This document shows, piece after piece, positions 39,628 through 46,865 of a stretch of 64,000 nt of DNA. The DNA comes from Kalymmatonema hyalinum WJT4-NPBG1 (lineage in GTDB: Bacteria > Cyanobacteriota > Cyanobacteriia > Cyanobacteriales > Nostocaceae): the NCBI GenBank assembly GCA_019359075.1, contig JAHHIB010000030.1, positions 1 to 64,000 of the forward strand, read 5' to 3'. Both the position numbers and the translations under genes were made by a program. How positions within the stretch are numbered: the first letter of the stretch is position 1; each line of letters begins with the position of its first letter. The notes beneath the pieces are model-generated. The model did no database searches. It saw only the letters and a list, made by a program, of their open reading frames with translations, and was not told where the DNA came from.

Positions 39628-39719
39628 CCAATGCTGCGCAAGTTGTTGCGCAGCATTGGGTTTGATATAGCTTTGTTCTAATGCATTTAGCTAGAAGTTC
39701 CCCTATAAAAGGGAACTTC
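39628..39719. terminator. Two strong hairpins between the glycosyltransferase and PDZ-less HtrA genes
   Basis: CCAATGCTGCGCAA (39628-39641) pairs perfectly with TTGCGCAGCATTGG (39646-39659) around GTTG, a 14-bp stem. A second perfect stem, GAAGTTCCC (39694-39702) with GGGAACTTC (39711-39719), lies 15 bases after the HtrA-like stop. Neither has a T-run. They may form the 3' end of the protease transcript; the first is strong enough to be part of a small structured RNA. Confidence 0.5.
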
Positions 39720-39733
39720 CGTTAGGCATATAA

Positions 39734-40525
39734 TTAAGCAGCTGCTTGAGCAATTAATTGGTTAGCAATCTGCTGCGCCAAGTTAATCGGAATTGCAAAT
39801 CCCAGTCCTTGGGCACCTTGAATAATAGCAGTGTTCACACCAATGACTTGTCCTCGTTGATTCAGGAGTGGTCCACCTGAGTTACCAGGGTTAATAGCAG
39901 CATCTGTTTGAATAAACCCAACTTCGCGATTTCGGGAGCCTAATGCACGACTCGTGCGGTCTGTTGCACTGATAATGCCTACTGTCACGGTGTTGTCTAA
40001 ACCCAGAGGATTACCGATCGCGATCGCCCATTCTCCAGGTTTCAACTGATCGGAATTACCAAGACTCACAACCGGCAGATTATTCGCCTGAATTTGGACA
40101 ACAGCTAGATCCGTTGCTCTATCTTGTCCTAATACTCGACCTGTGAAACTACGACCGTTTTTCAAAGTTACGCTGACTGTGTCTGCTCCACCAACAACGT
40201 GAGCGTTTGTCAGAATCAGACCATTCGACCTAATGATAAACCCTGAACCCGTACCTCTGGCTACTCTTCGACCATAGGTATATGGATTTCTTACGGTGCG
40301 TGTAGAGTCAATCCGCACGACAGCAGATCCGGTTCTTTCTACCGCAGAGGAAACAAAGTTACTATCTGTGTTGCCAATTGGTGCAGAAGGTAATTGAGCA
40401 ATTGGTTGCTGAGATAGCACTGGATTTGTGGGCATGAAATGTCCGCCCAACATAGCCGTTGCAGCTCCAAGTGATACCAAAGACAAATTCGTGAGAGACT
40501 TCTTCAAAGAAAAAAGAAAAGACAT
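39734..40525 (-). CDS. HtrA-like serine protease without PDZ domain, exported
   Basis: The 263-residue product has a signal peptide (hydrophobic about residues 10-30, '[16 protein letters not shown]') and a complete trypsin-like domain. The triad is His in 'LTNAHVVGG', Asp in 'ATDLAVVQI' and Ser in '[11 protein letters not shown]'. It ends at '[22 protein letters not shown]', where HtrA proteins normally continue into a PDZ domain. The ending looks natural rather than cut, because the frame closes cleanly and hairpins follow. The core is very similar to the PDZ-containing protease at 12096-13322. Probably periplasmic. Confidence 0.88.
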   Translation of the reverse strand: MSFLFSLKKSLTNLSLVSLGAATAMLGGHFMPTNPVLSQQPIAQLPSAPIGNTDSNFVSSAVERTGSAVVRIDSTRTVRNPYTYGRRVARGTGSGFIIRSNGLILTNAHVVGGADTVSVTLKNGRSFTGRVLGQDRATDLAVVQIQANNLPVVSLGNSDQLKPGEWAIAIGNPLGLDNTVTVGIISATDRTSRALGSRNREVGFIQTDAAINPGNSGGPLLNQRGQVIGVNTAIIQGAQGLGFAIPINLAQQIANQLIAQAAA

Positions 40526-40601
40526 TTTAGATTTCCTATAAATGAGGATGGTTTAATACAGAATCATTGGAGACAAGCGCCGTTTTCCTCACCCACGTTC
40601 C

Positions 40602-41906
40602 TTAGCTAGGGTTAACAATCCGCTTAATAAGATCCAGCGCTACCTGAGTCGTTTCATTTAACAGTTTTGGGTCTACCTTTTTATCATTTGGCGTGTGGTA
40701 GTTCGGCTCGTCGCCTCGGTAGAAGAATAGAACTGGCACGTTTTTGTTAGCAAACGATGCATGGTCGCTACCGCCAGATGAGCCAAAGGTTTTCACTTTA
40801 GGGTCAATATTTCGCGCAAATGCTGTTAAAGATGACGTACCACCAATTCCTAACTGGTTGTTGACGCCAACCATATCGAAATTGACCATAGCTTTCAGCC
40901 CTGAGAGAAACTGCGGCTCAGCTTTATTGACAAAAGCCCGCGAACCGTGCAGCCCGTCTTCTTCACCATCAAAGGCGATGAACCAGGCTTGACGAGCAGT
41001 CGGTGTATTAGATAGATTACGGGCAAGAGCCAGGACAACTGCTGTTCCCGAAGCATTATCGTTTGCTCCCGGAGAACCAGGTACTGAGTCGTAGTGTCCA
41101 CCCAAGATAATTTTTGGCGCAGTCACTCCTGCAAGATGTGCTATAATATTACGCCCAGTAACAACACGTCGTTGCGCATTCACATTCAAACTGACATTGG
41201 GCGCTACACTTTGCACGCGTTGAATTAAGGGATTACCTTGCTGACCTGAAAGCGCCAGTACAGGAATTTTGATTTCCTCACCAAGCGTTCCGTACACATC
41301 GCCTTGTTGATTGTTGACAATCACTAAACCAACGGCACCAGCAGCAGCAGCATTTTTCGCTTTTTCAGAAAAACGAATTTCACCGCGCCTGACAATGGCG
41401 ATCGCCCCCTTAACATTCACAGCAGCAAAATCAGCTTTGCGTCCGACATTGGGAACCGCTACCAGTGGCGCATTCAGTTTTCCTGCGACTGTCCCATTGA
41501 GTGCTTTCCCCTCAACCGTTGCTTTATCAACAGTCAGGTTTGAGCCTAAGTCTTGAAACTTTGAATAAGTAAAAGTTTGAATTTCAGCCACATAACCAGC
41601 TTTGCGGTACTGTTCAATTAGATAAGCGCTTGCCTTTTCCATGACTGGTGTTCCAGCCACTCGCGGACCAAGATTCACTAAAGCTTGCACATCTGTAAAG
41701 GTGCGGTTAGACTCCTGAGCCTCAACAGCTTCTTGAGCAGGATTTGGCTGGGCAATGCAAGCTGTAGGAAGTCCAACCAAAGCAGCTACCAGCGCCGTTT
41801 GTAACCACGATTTAGCTAATGTCTTAAATAGAAAAATTGATGGAAATTTCGTGTTCGTCACCTTTGTACCTACAGCTATGAATCGCAGGTTTTTAAACGT
41901 AAGCAA
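40602..41906 (-). CDS. M28-family zinc aminopeptidase with PA domain, exported
   Basis: The 434-residue product starts at a TTG at 41906 that overlaps the upstream gene by 14 bases; a GTG at 41861 is an alternative. A signal peptide with 'LPTACIAQ' (possible lipobox) is followed by a PA insert domain ('GAIAIVRRGEIRFSEKAKNAAAAGAVGLVIV'). The M28 catalytic domain carries the metal ligands in 'GGHYDSVPG', 'GANDNASG', 'FDGEEDGLHGS' and 'NYHTPND'. It probably trims peptides outside the cytoplasmic membrane. It is the fourth gene of a leftward set with DUF6152 and DUF6644 proteins. Confidence 0.88.
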   Translation of the reverse strand: MLTFKNLRFIAVGTKVTNTKFPSIFLFKTLAKSWLQTALVAALVGLPTACIAQPNPAQEAVEAQESNRTFTDVQALVNLGPRVAGTPVMEKASAYLIEQYRKAGYVAEIQTFTYSKFQDLGSNLTVDKATVEGKALNGTVAGKLNAPLVAVPNVGRKADFAAVNVKGAIAIVRRGEIRFSEKAKNAAAAGAVGLVIVNNQQGDVYGTLGEEIKIPVLALSGQQGNPLIQRVQSVAPNVSLNVNAQRRVVTGRNIIAHLAGVTAPKIILGGHYDSVPGSPGANDNASGTAVVLALARNLSNTPTARQAWFIAFDGEEDGLHGSRAFVNKAEPQFLSGLKAMVNFDMVGVNNQLGIGGTSSLTAFARNIDPKVKTFGSSGGSDHASFANKNVPVLFFYRGDEPNYHTPNDKKVDPKLLNETTQVALDLIKRIVNPS

Positions 41907-42384
41907 TCAGGCGACCACAAATAATCACACCAGTCCAAAGCACAAGGGAAATGACTGCGATCGCCCTAACCACTCTTGGAGTTCTCACACCCCGGTTCCA
42001 GAACTTAACCGATTTAAAAGCCACTCTATGAAAAAAAGCCGCATTCACCCCAGCAGCGCACAAGAGCAAAAGCTTCAGGCGAAAAGCTGAATTTGCTGCT
42101 ATTTCGGTTGCATCCACTGCAAACATGAAAAAACCTGATAGCACGACAACGACAAAACTTAAGAAAGACCAAGGCAAGAGGTATCGTGCCATATCTGTCA
42201 CTAACAGGTGGCGGGAGAAACCAAGTAGCCTTAAATCGAACAGAGCAACTGAGCCAAAGACAATGGCTAGACCAATAATGTGTATCGTTTCGAGCATTGG
42301 GTACAGCCATAGCCAATGGCGAATCACTGAGGATAAGGCACTGTTTTCTAACCACAGCCACCAGCTTGTATCAGCAATGTCCAT
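41893..42384 (-). CDS. DUF6644-like membrane protein
   Basis: The 163-residue product has about four membrane helices. The pattern 'SVIRHWLWLYPMLETIHIIGLAIVFGSVALFDLRLLG' with a His in the first helix, and 'PWSFLSFVVVVLSGFFMF', recalls the DUF6644/DUF2214 group of small membrane proteins that may bind haem or copper; this is resemblance only. Its start codon shares one base with the stop of the DUF6152 gene upstream (TGATG), and its end overlaps the peptidase gene by 14 bases. The tight packing implies one transcript and probably a joint function. Confidence 0.7.
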   Translation of the reverse strand: MDIADTSWWLWLENSALSSVIRHWLWLYPMLETIHIIGLAIVFGSVALFDLRLLGFSRHLLVTDMARYLLPWSFLSFVVVVLSGFFMFAVDATEIAANSAFRLKLLLLCAAGVNAAFFHRVAFKSVKFWNRGVRTPRVVRAIAVISLVLWTGVIICGRLIAYV

Positions 42385-42791
42385 CAGCGCAGTTCTACTG
42401 TTTGCTTACCTATAGTAATTCGCTCTGCCCGCATTTCATTAACATCAGTGCGATGAGGGTAGCCTACTAGTCTCACTTGCTGTCCAACCTGCAAAGCGCT
42501 TTGGGGTAACCCACGTCTGTGCAATCGGGCAGGTGGTGCTAGGATTGCTTGCCATACTTTATTATCATCTGTTTTCACTTCTATTGTGGTGTGCGGATTC
42601 CCATAACTGATATTCTGGATTTCCCCAGAGACGTTAAGCGTTTGTTCGTTGTTGTACTCGCTCCATCCGTGATGGGCGCTCGCATTTTCAGTTCCAGAAG
42701 CTAGGAAAGTCGCAATTGTTGCCGCACTCAAGGCAGCCTGCATAAGTCCTTTTTTGAGCATGGCTTTGTTTAGTTGTTGCTGATTATCCAT
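42384..42791 (-). CDS. DUF6152 family exported protein (copy 2)
   Basis: The 135-residue product has a signal peptide (about residues 12-38, ending 'NASAHHGWSEY'), and the mature protein would begin with or near His-His. The body, 'LNVSGEIQNISYGNPHTTIEVKTDDNKVWQAILAPPARLHRRGL ... RLVGYPHRTDVNEMRAERITIG', is a DUF6152 OB-like fold. It is a paralogue of the next gene upstream (42832-43215), with which it shares the HHG start and 'NEMRA/NEMGA' block. The His-His start recalls copper-binding N-termini; no function is established. Confidence 0.78.
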   Translation of the reverse strand: MDNQQQLNKAMLKKGLMQAALSAATIATFLASGTENASAHHGWSEYNNEQTLNVSGEIQNISYGNPHTTIEVKTDDNKVWQAILAPPARLHRRGLPQSALQVGQQVRLVGYPHRTDVNEMRAERITIGKQTVELR

Positions 42792-42831
42792 GATTCCATT
42801 CCTGCTTTTCTTAAATGAGTGTTGTGTGTGC

Positions 42832-43215
42832 TCAGTTCACCAGCACAGTCTTTCCACCAATCGTGATTTGCGACGCTCCCATTTCGTTGGAACGATTGTA
42901 AGCCGGCCATCCTACCACAGTTGCAGTGGAGCCAACCTTAAGAACGCTACGGGTTAATCCTTGCCACTGTGCCTGCGTTGGTGATGGCAAGTCAATTTTC
43001 CAAACTTGTTTCTTCGAGCCACCAGTTGTTTGAAGTTGCATACGAATGTGGGGACTCGTATATCTGACTGCTTTAATCACCCCTGTGATTGTCCGTGGAT
43101 TTCCCATATCATAGTTTGTGTAATAGCCGTGATGTGCCGCTACCTCTCCAGGAAAAGCAAGGCTCGCAACTACAGTAATTATGGCTACCCAAAACAACTT
43201 AGAGCGTGCAATCAT
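42832..43215 (-). CDS. DUF6152 family exported protein (copy 1)
   Basis: The 127-residue product has a signal peptide ending 'GEVAAHHGYYTNYD' and a body with 'RTITGVIKAVRYTSPHIRMQL', 'WKIDLPSPTQAQWQGLTRSVLKVG' and 'NRSNEMGASQITIGG'. It is clearly a duplicate of the downstream DUF6152 gene, 40 bases away in the same direction, and is the first gene of the leftward set DUF6152-DUF6152-DUF6644-M28 peptidase. The function is unknown; the small size, export and His-rich mature N-terminus suggest a periplasmic metal or ligand role. Confidence 0.78.
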   Translation of the reverse strand: MIARSKLFWVAIITVVASLAFPGEVAAHHGYYTNYDMGNPRTITGVIKAVRYTSPHIRMQLQTTGGSKKQVWKIDLPSPTQAQWQGLTRSVLKVGSTATVVGWPAYNRSNEMGASQITIGGKTVLVN

Positions 43216-43261
43216 ACATTTGGCGGTGCTAAGTTTGGAGAAAGAATTTAGGTGTGTAAAA

Positions 43262-43313
43262 CAACCCCACCCCGTCTACGGCACCCCTACCCGCTTGCGG
43301 GAGGGGCGGGGTT
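43262..43313. repeat. GC-rich palindromic repeat upstream of the DUF6152 pair
   Basis: CCCCTACCCGC and GCGGGAGGGG arms around TT, followed by CGGGGTTTT. It is related to the copy at 33033-33071. It lies between the end of the histidine-kinase gene and the DUF6152 promoter side, and may terminate transcription. Confidence 0.55.
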
Positions 43314-43468
43314 TTAGGGTCATTGTGAATGATAAACCAATCATGATATGACAGACCTTTGATATTCTTCTTATTTCTTAGTGTGATGGGCAAGTATGAC
43401 AAAAAAATGTCAGTGCCCTTCGGTAAAGATAAAAAATTGAATTTCTTACTCCCCAATCCCCAATCCCT

Positions 43469-44749
43469 CTACTTCAGAGGTAGCTCAATTTGAAAGGTAG
43501 AACCTTGCCCAAGCAGACTTTTGGCACTAATGTGTCCTCGGTGAGCTTGCACAATTTGTTGGGCGATCGCCAATCCTAAACCAAAGCCACCTGTTTGACG
43601 CGATCGCGCTGTATCTACGCGATAAAACCGTTCAAAGATATGAGGTAAATCTTCCTCGGGAATGCCAATGCCGTTATCTTCTAGCTGAATAATGGCTCGC
43701 TGGGATTGTGTCAGCAATCTTAGTGCAACTGTACCACCTTCAGGAGTGTACTTCAAAGCATTGCTAAGTAAATTTACAATCGCCTGTTTTAACAAATCTG
43801 GATCGGCTTTGAGGTTAACAGGTGACTGGGGTAAGCCGGAAGTAAACTTGAGATTTTGTGCAGCTGCTAGTTGCTGATACTCTTGGGCTATAGGTTGCAG
43901 TAGCCCAACAAGGTCTATAGTCTTTAAAGCCGTGTTATTAAGCGGTCCATCCTGACGAGCCAGAAACAACAGATTATTAATGAGATTGCTCATTGATTTA
44001 GCAATCTCCGCAATATTTTCTAGACGAAAACGCTGCTCTAGTTCATCCTGTGGAGGCATTAAAGCCACTTGTGCATTACTTAAAATCGCAGCGACAGGAG
44101 CGCGTAACTCATGAGAAGCATCAGCAGTGAAGCGTTGTAGTTGTTCGTATGCCCGACGAGTTGGTTGCATAGCAAGCCCCCCCAGAAACCAACCAGTAAT
44201 ACCTATCGTGCCTAAAGTAGCTGGCAAAGCCAGTGTTAGAAATAACCTTGCTTTCTCTAAGTTCTTACGTAGAGGAGTCAGAGGAACAGCCACTTGAATA
44301 TAGCCAGCCAACAAATTATTTTGTATAATTGGCAACGTTATCTCTCGAAACCATTCTTTGCTCGCCGTTACCTCATCTTGGTTCCTACTGAGTTGAATAG
44401 TTTGAAAACCAGGAGCAACAGTTAATTTTCTCGAACCAGACACACCAGTAGAATCAACTAATTCTCCATTGAATTTGTACAACCGAACATACGCAAAGCC
44501 ATTATTGATTGGTGGTACTGTATCACCAAAAATTGGCACATCCCTTCGCTCAAGCAGAAGTTGTTTCTTATACAGCCTGTACGGTGGATTCCTGGCAATA
44601 GTTTTGCTATCAGAATACAATCTTTCATCAAAAGCCTGAAGCTGCTGTTGAACAATTAGGTAATATGCTATACCAGCAAATGCGATGAGAATGCTCCCCA
44701 TCGATATTGTAAATAAGTAAGCTAAATTGCGACGGCTACGAACAAACAT
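43469..44749 (-). CDS. Two-component sensor histidine kinase
   Basis: The 426-residue product has a membrane helix at about residues 9-32, a periplasmic sensor of about 130 residues, and a second helix near 170-195 ('[22 protein letters not shown]'). The cytoplasmic kinase follows: H-box '[15 protein letters not shown]', N-box '[16 protein letters not shown]', G1 '[22 protein letters not shown]' in two parts, and G2 '[10 protein letters not shown]'. A short HAMP-like stretch joins helix 2 to the H-box. The stimulus cannot be told from sequence. It follows its response regulator (44881-45558) after a 131-base repeat-filled gap. Confidence 0.92.
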   Translation of the reverse strand: MFVRSRRNLAYLFTISMGSILIAFAGIAYYLIVQQQLQAFDERLYSDSKTIARNPPYRLYKKQLLLERRDVPIFGDTVPPINNGFAYVRLYKFNGELVDSTGVSGSRKLTVAPGFQTIQLSRNQDEVTASKEWFREITLPIIQNNLLAGYIQVAVPLTPLRKNLEKARLFLTLALPATLGTIGITGWFLGGLAMQPTRRAYEQLQRFTADASHELRAPVAAILSNAQVALMPPQDELEQRFRLENIAEIAKSMSNLINNLLFLARQDGPLNNTALKTIDLVGLLQPIAQEYQQLAAAQNLKFTSGLPQSPVNLKADPDLLKQAIVNLLSNALKYTPEGGTVALRLLTQSQRAIIQLEDNGIGIPEEDLPHIFERFYRVDTARSRQTGGFGLGLAIAQQIVQAHRGHISAKSLLGQGSTFQIELPLK

Positions 44750-44753
44750 AAAT

Positions 44754-44872
44754 AGTCATTACTCATTACTCATTTGTCATTTGTCATTAGTCAAAAATTA
44801 TTCTCCCCTCCCTCCTTCACTCCCTCCCTCCGTTCGGCTGAGCGCTCACGGCGAAGCCCTCACTCCCTCAGT
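44754..44872. repeat. STRR plus palindromic repeat between response regulator and kinase genes
   Basis: A heptameric-type run AGTCATTACTCATTACTCAT with further TTGTCAT units (44754-44792) is followed by CTCCCTCC-rich sequence and a CGGCTGAGCGCTCACGGCG palindrome (about 44832-44850). This fills almost the whole gap inside the two-component operon, so repeat expansion has entered an operon spacer. Confidence 0.6.
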
Positions 44873-44880
44873 CCCTCATC

Positions 44881-45558
44881 TCATTTTTCGGGAACATTAA
44901 GCCGATATCCCATACCATAGACATTTTCCAGCCAATCTTTTGCTTCAACTGTTTGCAGGCGCTGTCGCAGTCGGCGCACTAGTGTTGTGACAGCATTACT
45001 TTCTGGTTCTGTCCCCCATCCCCAAAGAGCCTGTTCTATTTGATTGTGAGATAAAATCTGACGAGGGTGACGCATCAGATACTCCATCAGTTGAAATTCT
45101 CGACCAGATAATTGAGATGTGAGTTGATTTCGCTCAAGAGTTAGGTTATTCAAATCGAGATGTAAATTTGCTAATGTAAGTTTGTCTCCTTGCCAAAGTG
45201 GCGATCGCCTTCTTAAGGCTCGTACCCTTGCAAGTAGCTCGATAATATCAACTGGTTTGACCAAATAATCATCTGCTCCGGCGTCTAAACCATAAACTTT
45301 ATCTGATGTTGTGTCCTTAGCAGTCAGCATCAGTACTGGGGAAGTTTTCCCAACGCGTCGATATTCCTGACAAAGGTCAACCCCACTCACTTTCGGAAGC
45401 ATCCAGTCTAAGATCAATAAGTCATAATCTTTCTGAGAAAACAGCCACTGAGCCGTTTCTCCATCTTCTATCGCATCAATTGTATGTCCTGCTTTGGTAA
45501 GCGCAGCTCGCAGTGGCTCTAATTGGGCTAAGTCATCTTCCACCAGTAAAATTAACAT
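44881..45558 (-). CDS. OmpR-family response regulator
   Basis: The 225-residue product has a receiver domain with acidic pair 'LVEDD', phospho-acceptor Asp51 ('LLILDWMLPK'), 'MLTAKD' and Lys in 'YLVKPVD'. An OmpR/PhoB winged-helix domain follows ('SGREFQLMEYLMRHPRQILSHNQI', 'VTTLVRRLRQRL', 'ENVYGMGYRL'). It is the first gene of a leftward unit with the sensor kinase. It resembles the RppA/ManR/NrsR group of cyanobacterial regulators, but the sequence does not allow a choice among them. Its targets may include the adjacent genes. Confidence 0.93.
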   Translation of the reverse strand: MLILLVEDDLAQLEPLRAALTKAGHTIDAIEDGETAQWLFSQKDYDLLILDWMLPKVSGVDLCQEYRRVGKTSPVLMLTAKDTTSDKVYGLDAGADDYLVKPVDIIELLARVRALRRRSPLWQGDKLTLANLHLDLNNLTLERNQLTSQLSGREFQLMEYLMRHPRQILSHNQIEQALWGWGTEPESNAVTTLVRRLRQRLQTVEAKDWLENVYGMGYRLNVPEK

Positions 45559-45632
45559 AGGCGATCGCGCTAAGATGGGTTTTTCCTTTATCTTAGTGTG
45601 CGTAGTATTTGTGGCGTGAAACTAGTTCATTT

Positions 45633-46037
45633 ATGCTCCAATCCCGATGGTTAAAGATTTTGCGTTCTTTGGGGTTAGAGTTTTGGCTACCCCTACCACT
45701 GCTTGGATTAGCTTTTTGGGTAGGAGGTGGATTTCTGATGGATAGAATATTAAGCCGCTCTCATCAACCAACGAATCCTTTGAAGGTTGAGACATTATCA
45801 GCCAAGCAACCGAGAACTATTGTACTGTCAATCACAACTCAAATAAAAAAGCATCAAGGTGTTTCAAGAGTCAGAGTTAAGACAGCTTCCAAAGCACTCA
45901 AAGAACTAGAATTTGAATTTCCGGTAACAGAACTTAATCAAGTGGAAGCGGCAATTAGCAAAGAGTTAGGATTGCCAATCGATGATGTGAGAAAGTTGAT
46001 GCGCTTTGAAACAGAAAATGGTAATGGAATGAAGTAG
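45633..46037 (+). CDS. Hypothetical one-span membrane protein
   Basis: The product is 134 residues from the ATG at 45633 (a 5' extension to 45609 is possible). It has a basic N-terminus, one hydrophobic segment ('LEFWLPLPLLGLAFWVGGGFL') and a soluble C-terminal domain 'RTIVLSITTQIKKHQGVSRVRVKTASKALKELEFEF' in two strands, then 'KELGLPIDDVRKLMRFE'. The alternating pattern looks like a small alpha/beta domain. I do not recognise the family. It diverges from the response regulator, so the two may share regulatory DNA. Confidence 0.55.
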   Translation: MLQSRWLKILRSLGLEFWLPLPLLGLAFWVGGGFLMDRILSRSHQPTNPLKVETLSAKQPRTIVLSITTQIKKHQGVSRVRVKTASKALKELEFEFPVTELNQVEAAISKELGLPIDDVRKLMRFETENGNGMK

Positions 46038-46172
46038 TTGCGGCTTAACTTTGGAAAAATGAGATGAGGGGGATGGGGCAGAACTAATGACTAATGTTTT
46101 TTTCAAATTTCTGAAGTATTAAAATACACTAGAACAACGAGAACAGTTATAAGCTTTTTCATCGCATTTGCC

Positions 46173-46865
46173 ATGACTCAGACCGCCCTCAATAGATTTT
46201 GGGAACTTGTATTCGGAGCGATCGCCCTCAGCGCCGAAGCCTTTAAGCTGATTCAATCGCTACCTCAAGGTGCAATAGCAGCCTTATACATTGTACTGAT
46301 TGCTGGGTTTTCTCAGGCGCTGGGTCAAGGGACGGTGCTATTCGTCAACCGAGTCAAACCGCTTCGCTTTTTTCTGAGTCTGTTGATTGGGTCTGTGTTA
46401 TTTGTATTCAGTGTTTTGTTTTGGGGTTTAAGTACATGGTTGGTGAGCCTTGTACTATTCAAGGTTAATATACCGTATCGCATCATTTGGTCTACGTTGG
46501 GATTTGCCTACGCACCGCTGATGTTGAGTTTTTTAGTAGCATTGCCTTATTTGGGTGTGCCAATTCAAGTCTTGCTCTCTATTTGGACGCTGTTAGCATT
46601 TGTGATGGGCTTGCGCGTCGCCCTTGGTCTTACTGTTTGGCAAGCGCTTTGGTGCAGTGTGTTGGGATGGCTTGTATTTCAGATTGTGCAGCGCACTATT
46701 GGACGACCAGTTGCAATAGTTGGCAAGTGGCTGTCTAATACAGTCGCAGGGACACGGTTGGTCACAGATATGCAAGGGTTGGAACAACTTTTGCAAGCAG
46801 GACCGCAGATGTTACGTAGAAATAACCAAACTAACGCTGGTGATAGAGACAACGGGGAGGTATGA
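46173..46865 (+). CDS. Multi-pass membrane protein, Yip1-like
   Basis: The 230-residue product has about five membrane helices from residue 30 to 175, including 'FFLSLLIGSVLFVFSVLFWG' and 'YRIIWSTLGFAYAPLMLSFL'. The second is the pattern seen in Yip1-type prokaryotic membrane proteins ('FAYAP'). The C-terminal 50 residues are polar. Its stop overlaps the start of the next gene (ATGA), so they are translationally coupled. The function is unknown; it probably works with the large hydrolase-like protein that follows. Confidence 0.6.
   Translation: MTQTALNRFWELVFGAIALSAEAFKLIQSLPQGAIAALYIVLIAGFSQALGQGTVLFVNRVKPLRFFLSLLIGSVLFVFSVLFWGLSTWLVSLVLFKVNIPYRIIWSTLGFAYAPLMLSFLVALPYLGVPIQVLLSIWTLLAFVMGLRVALGLTVWQALWCSVLGWLVFQIVQRTIGRPVAIVGKWLSNTVAGTRLVTDMQGLEQLLQAGPQMLRRNNQTNAGDRDNGEV

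Noticed and set aside
38341-43215. Genes to the right of the CRISPR array as possible new cas-associated genes
   Set aside because: They are a glycosyltransferase, proteases and DUF6152/DUF6644 proteins in ordinary gene sets, convergent with the array and with no nuclease or RNA-binding motif.
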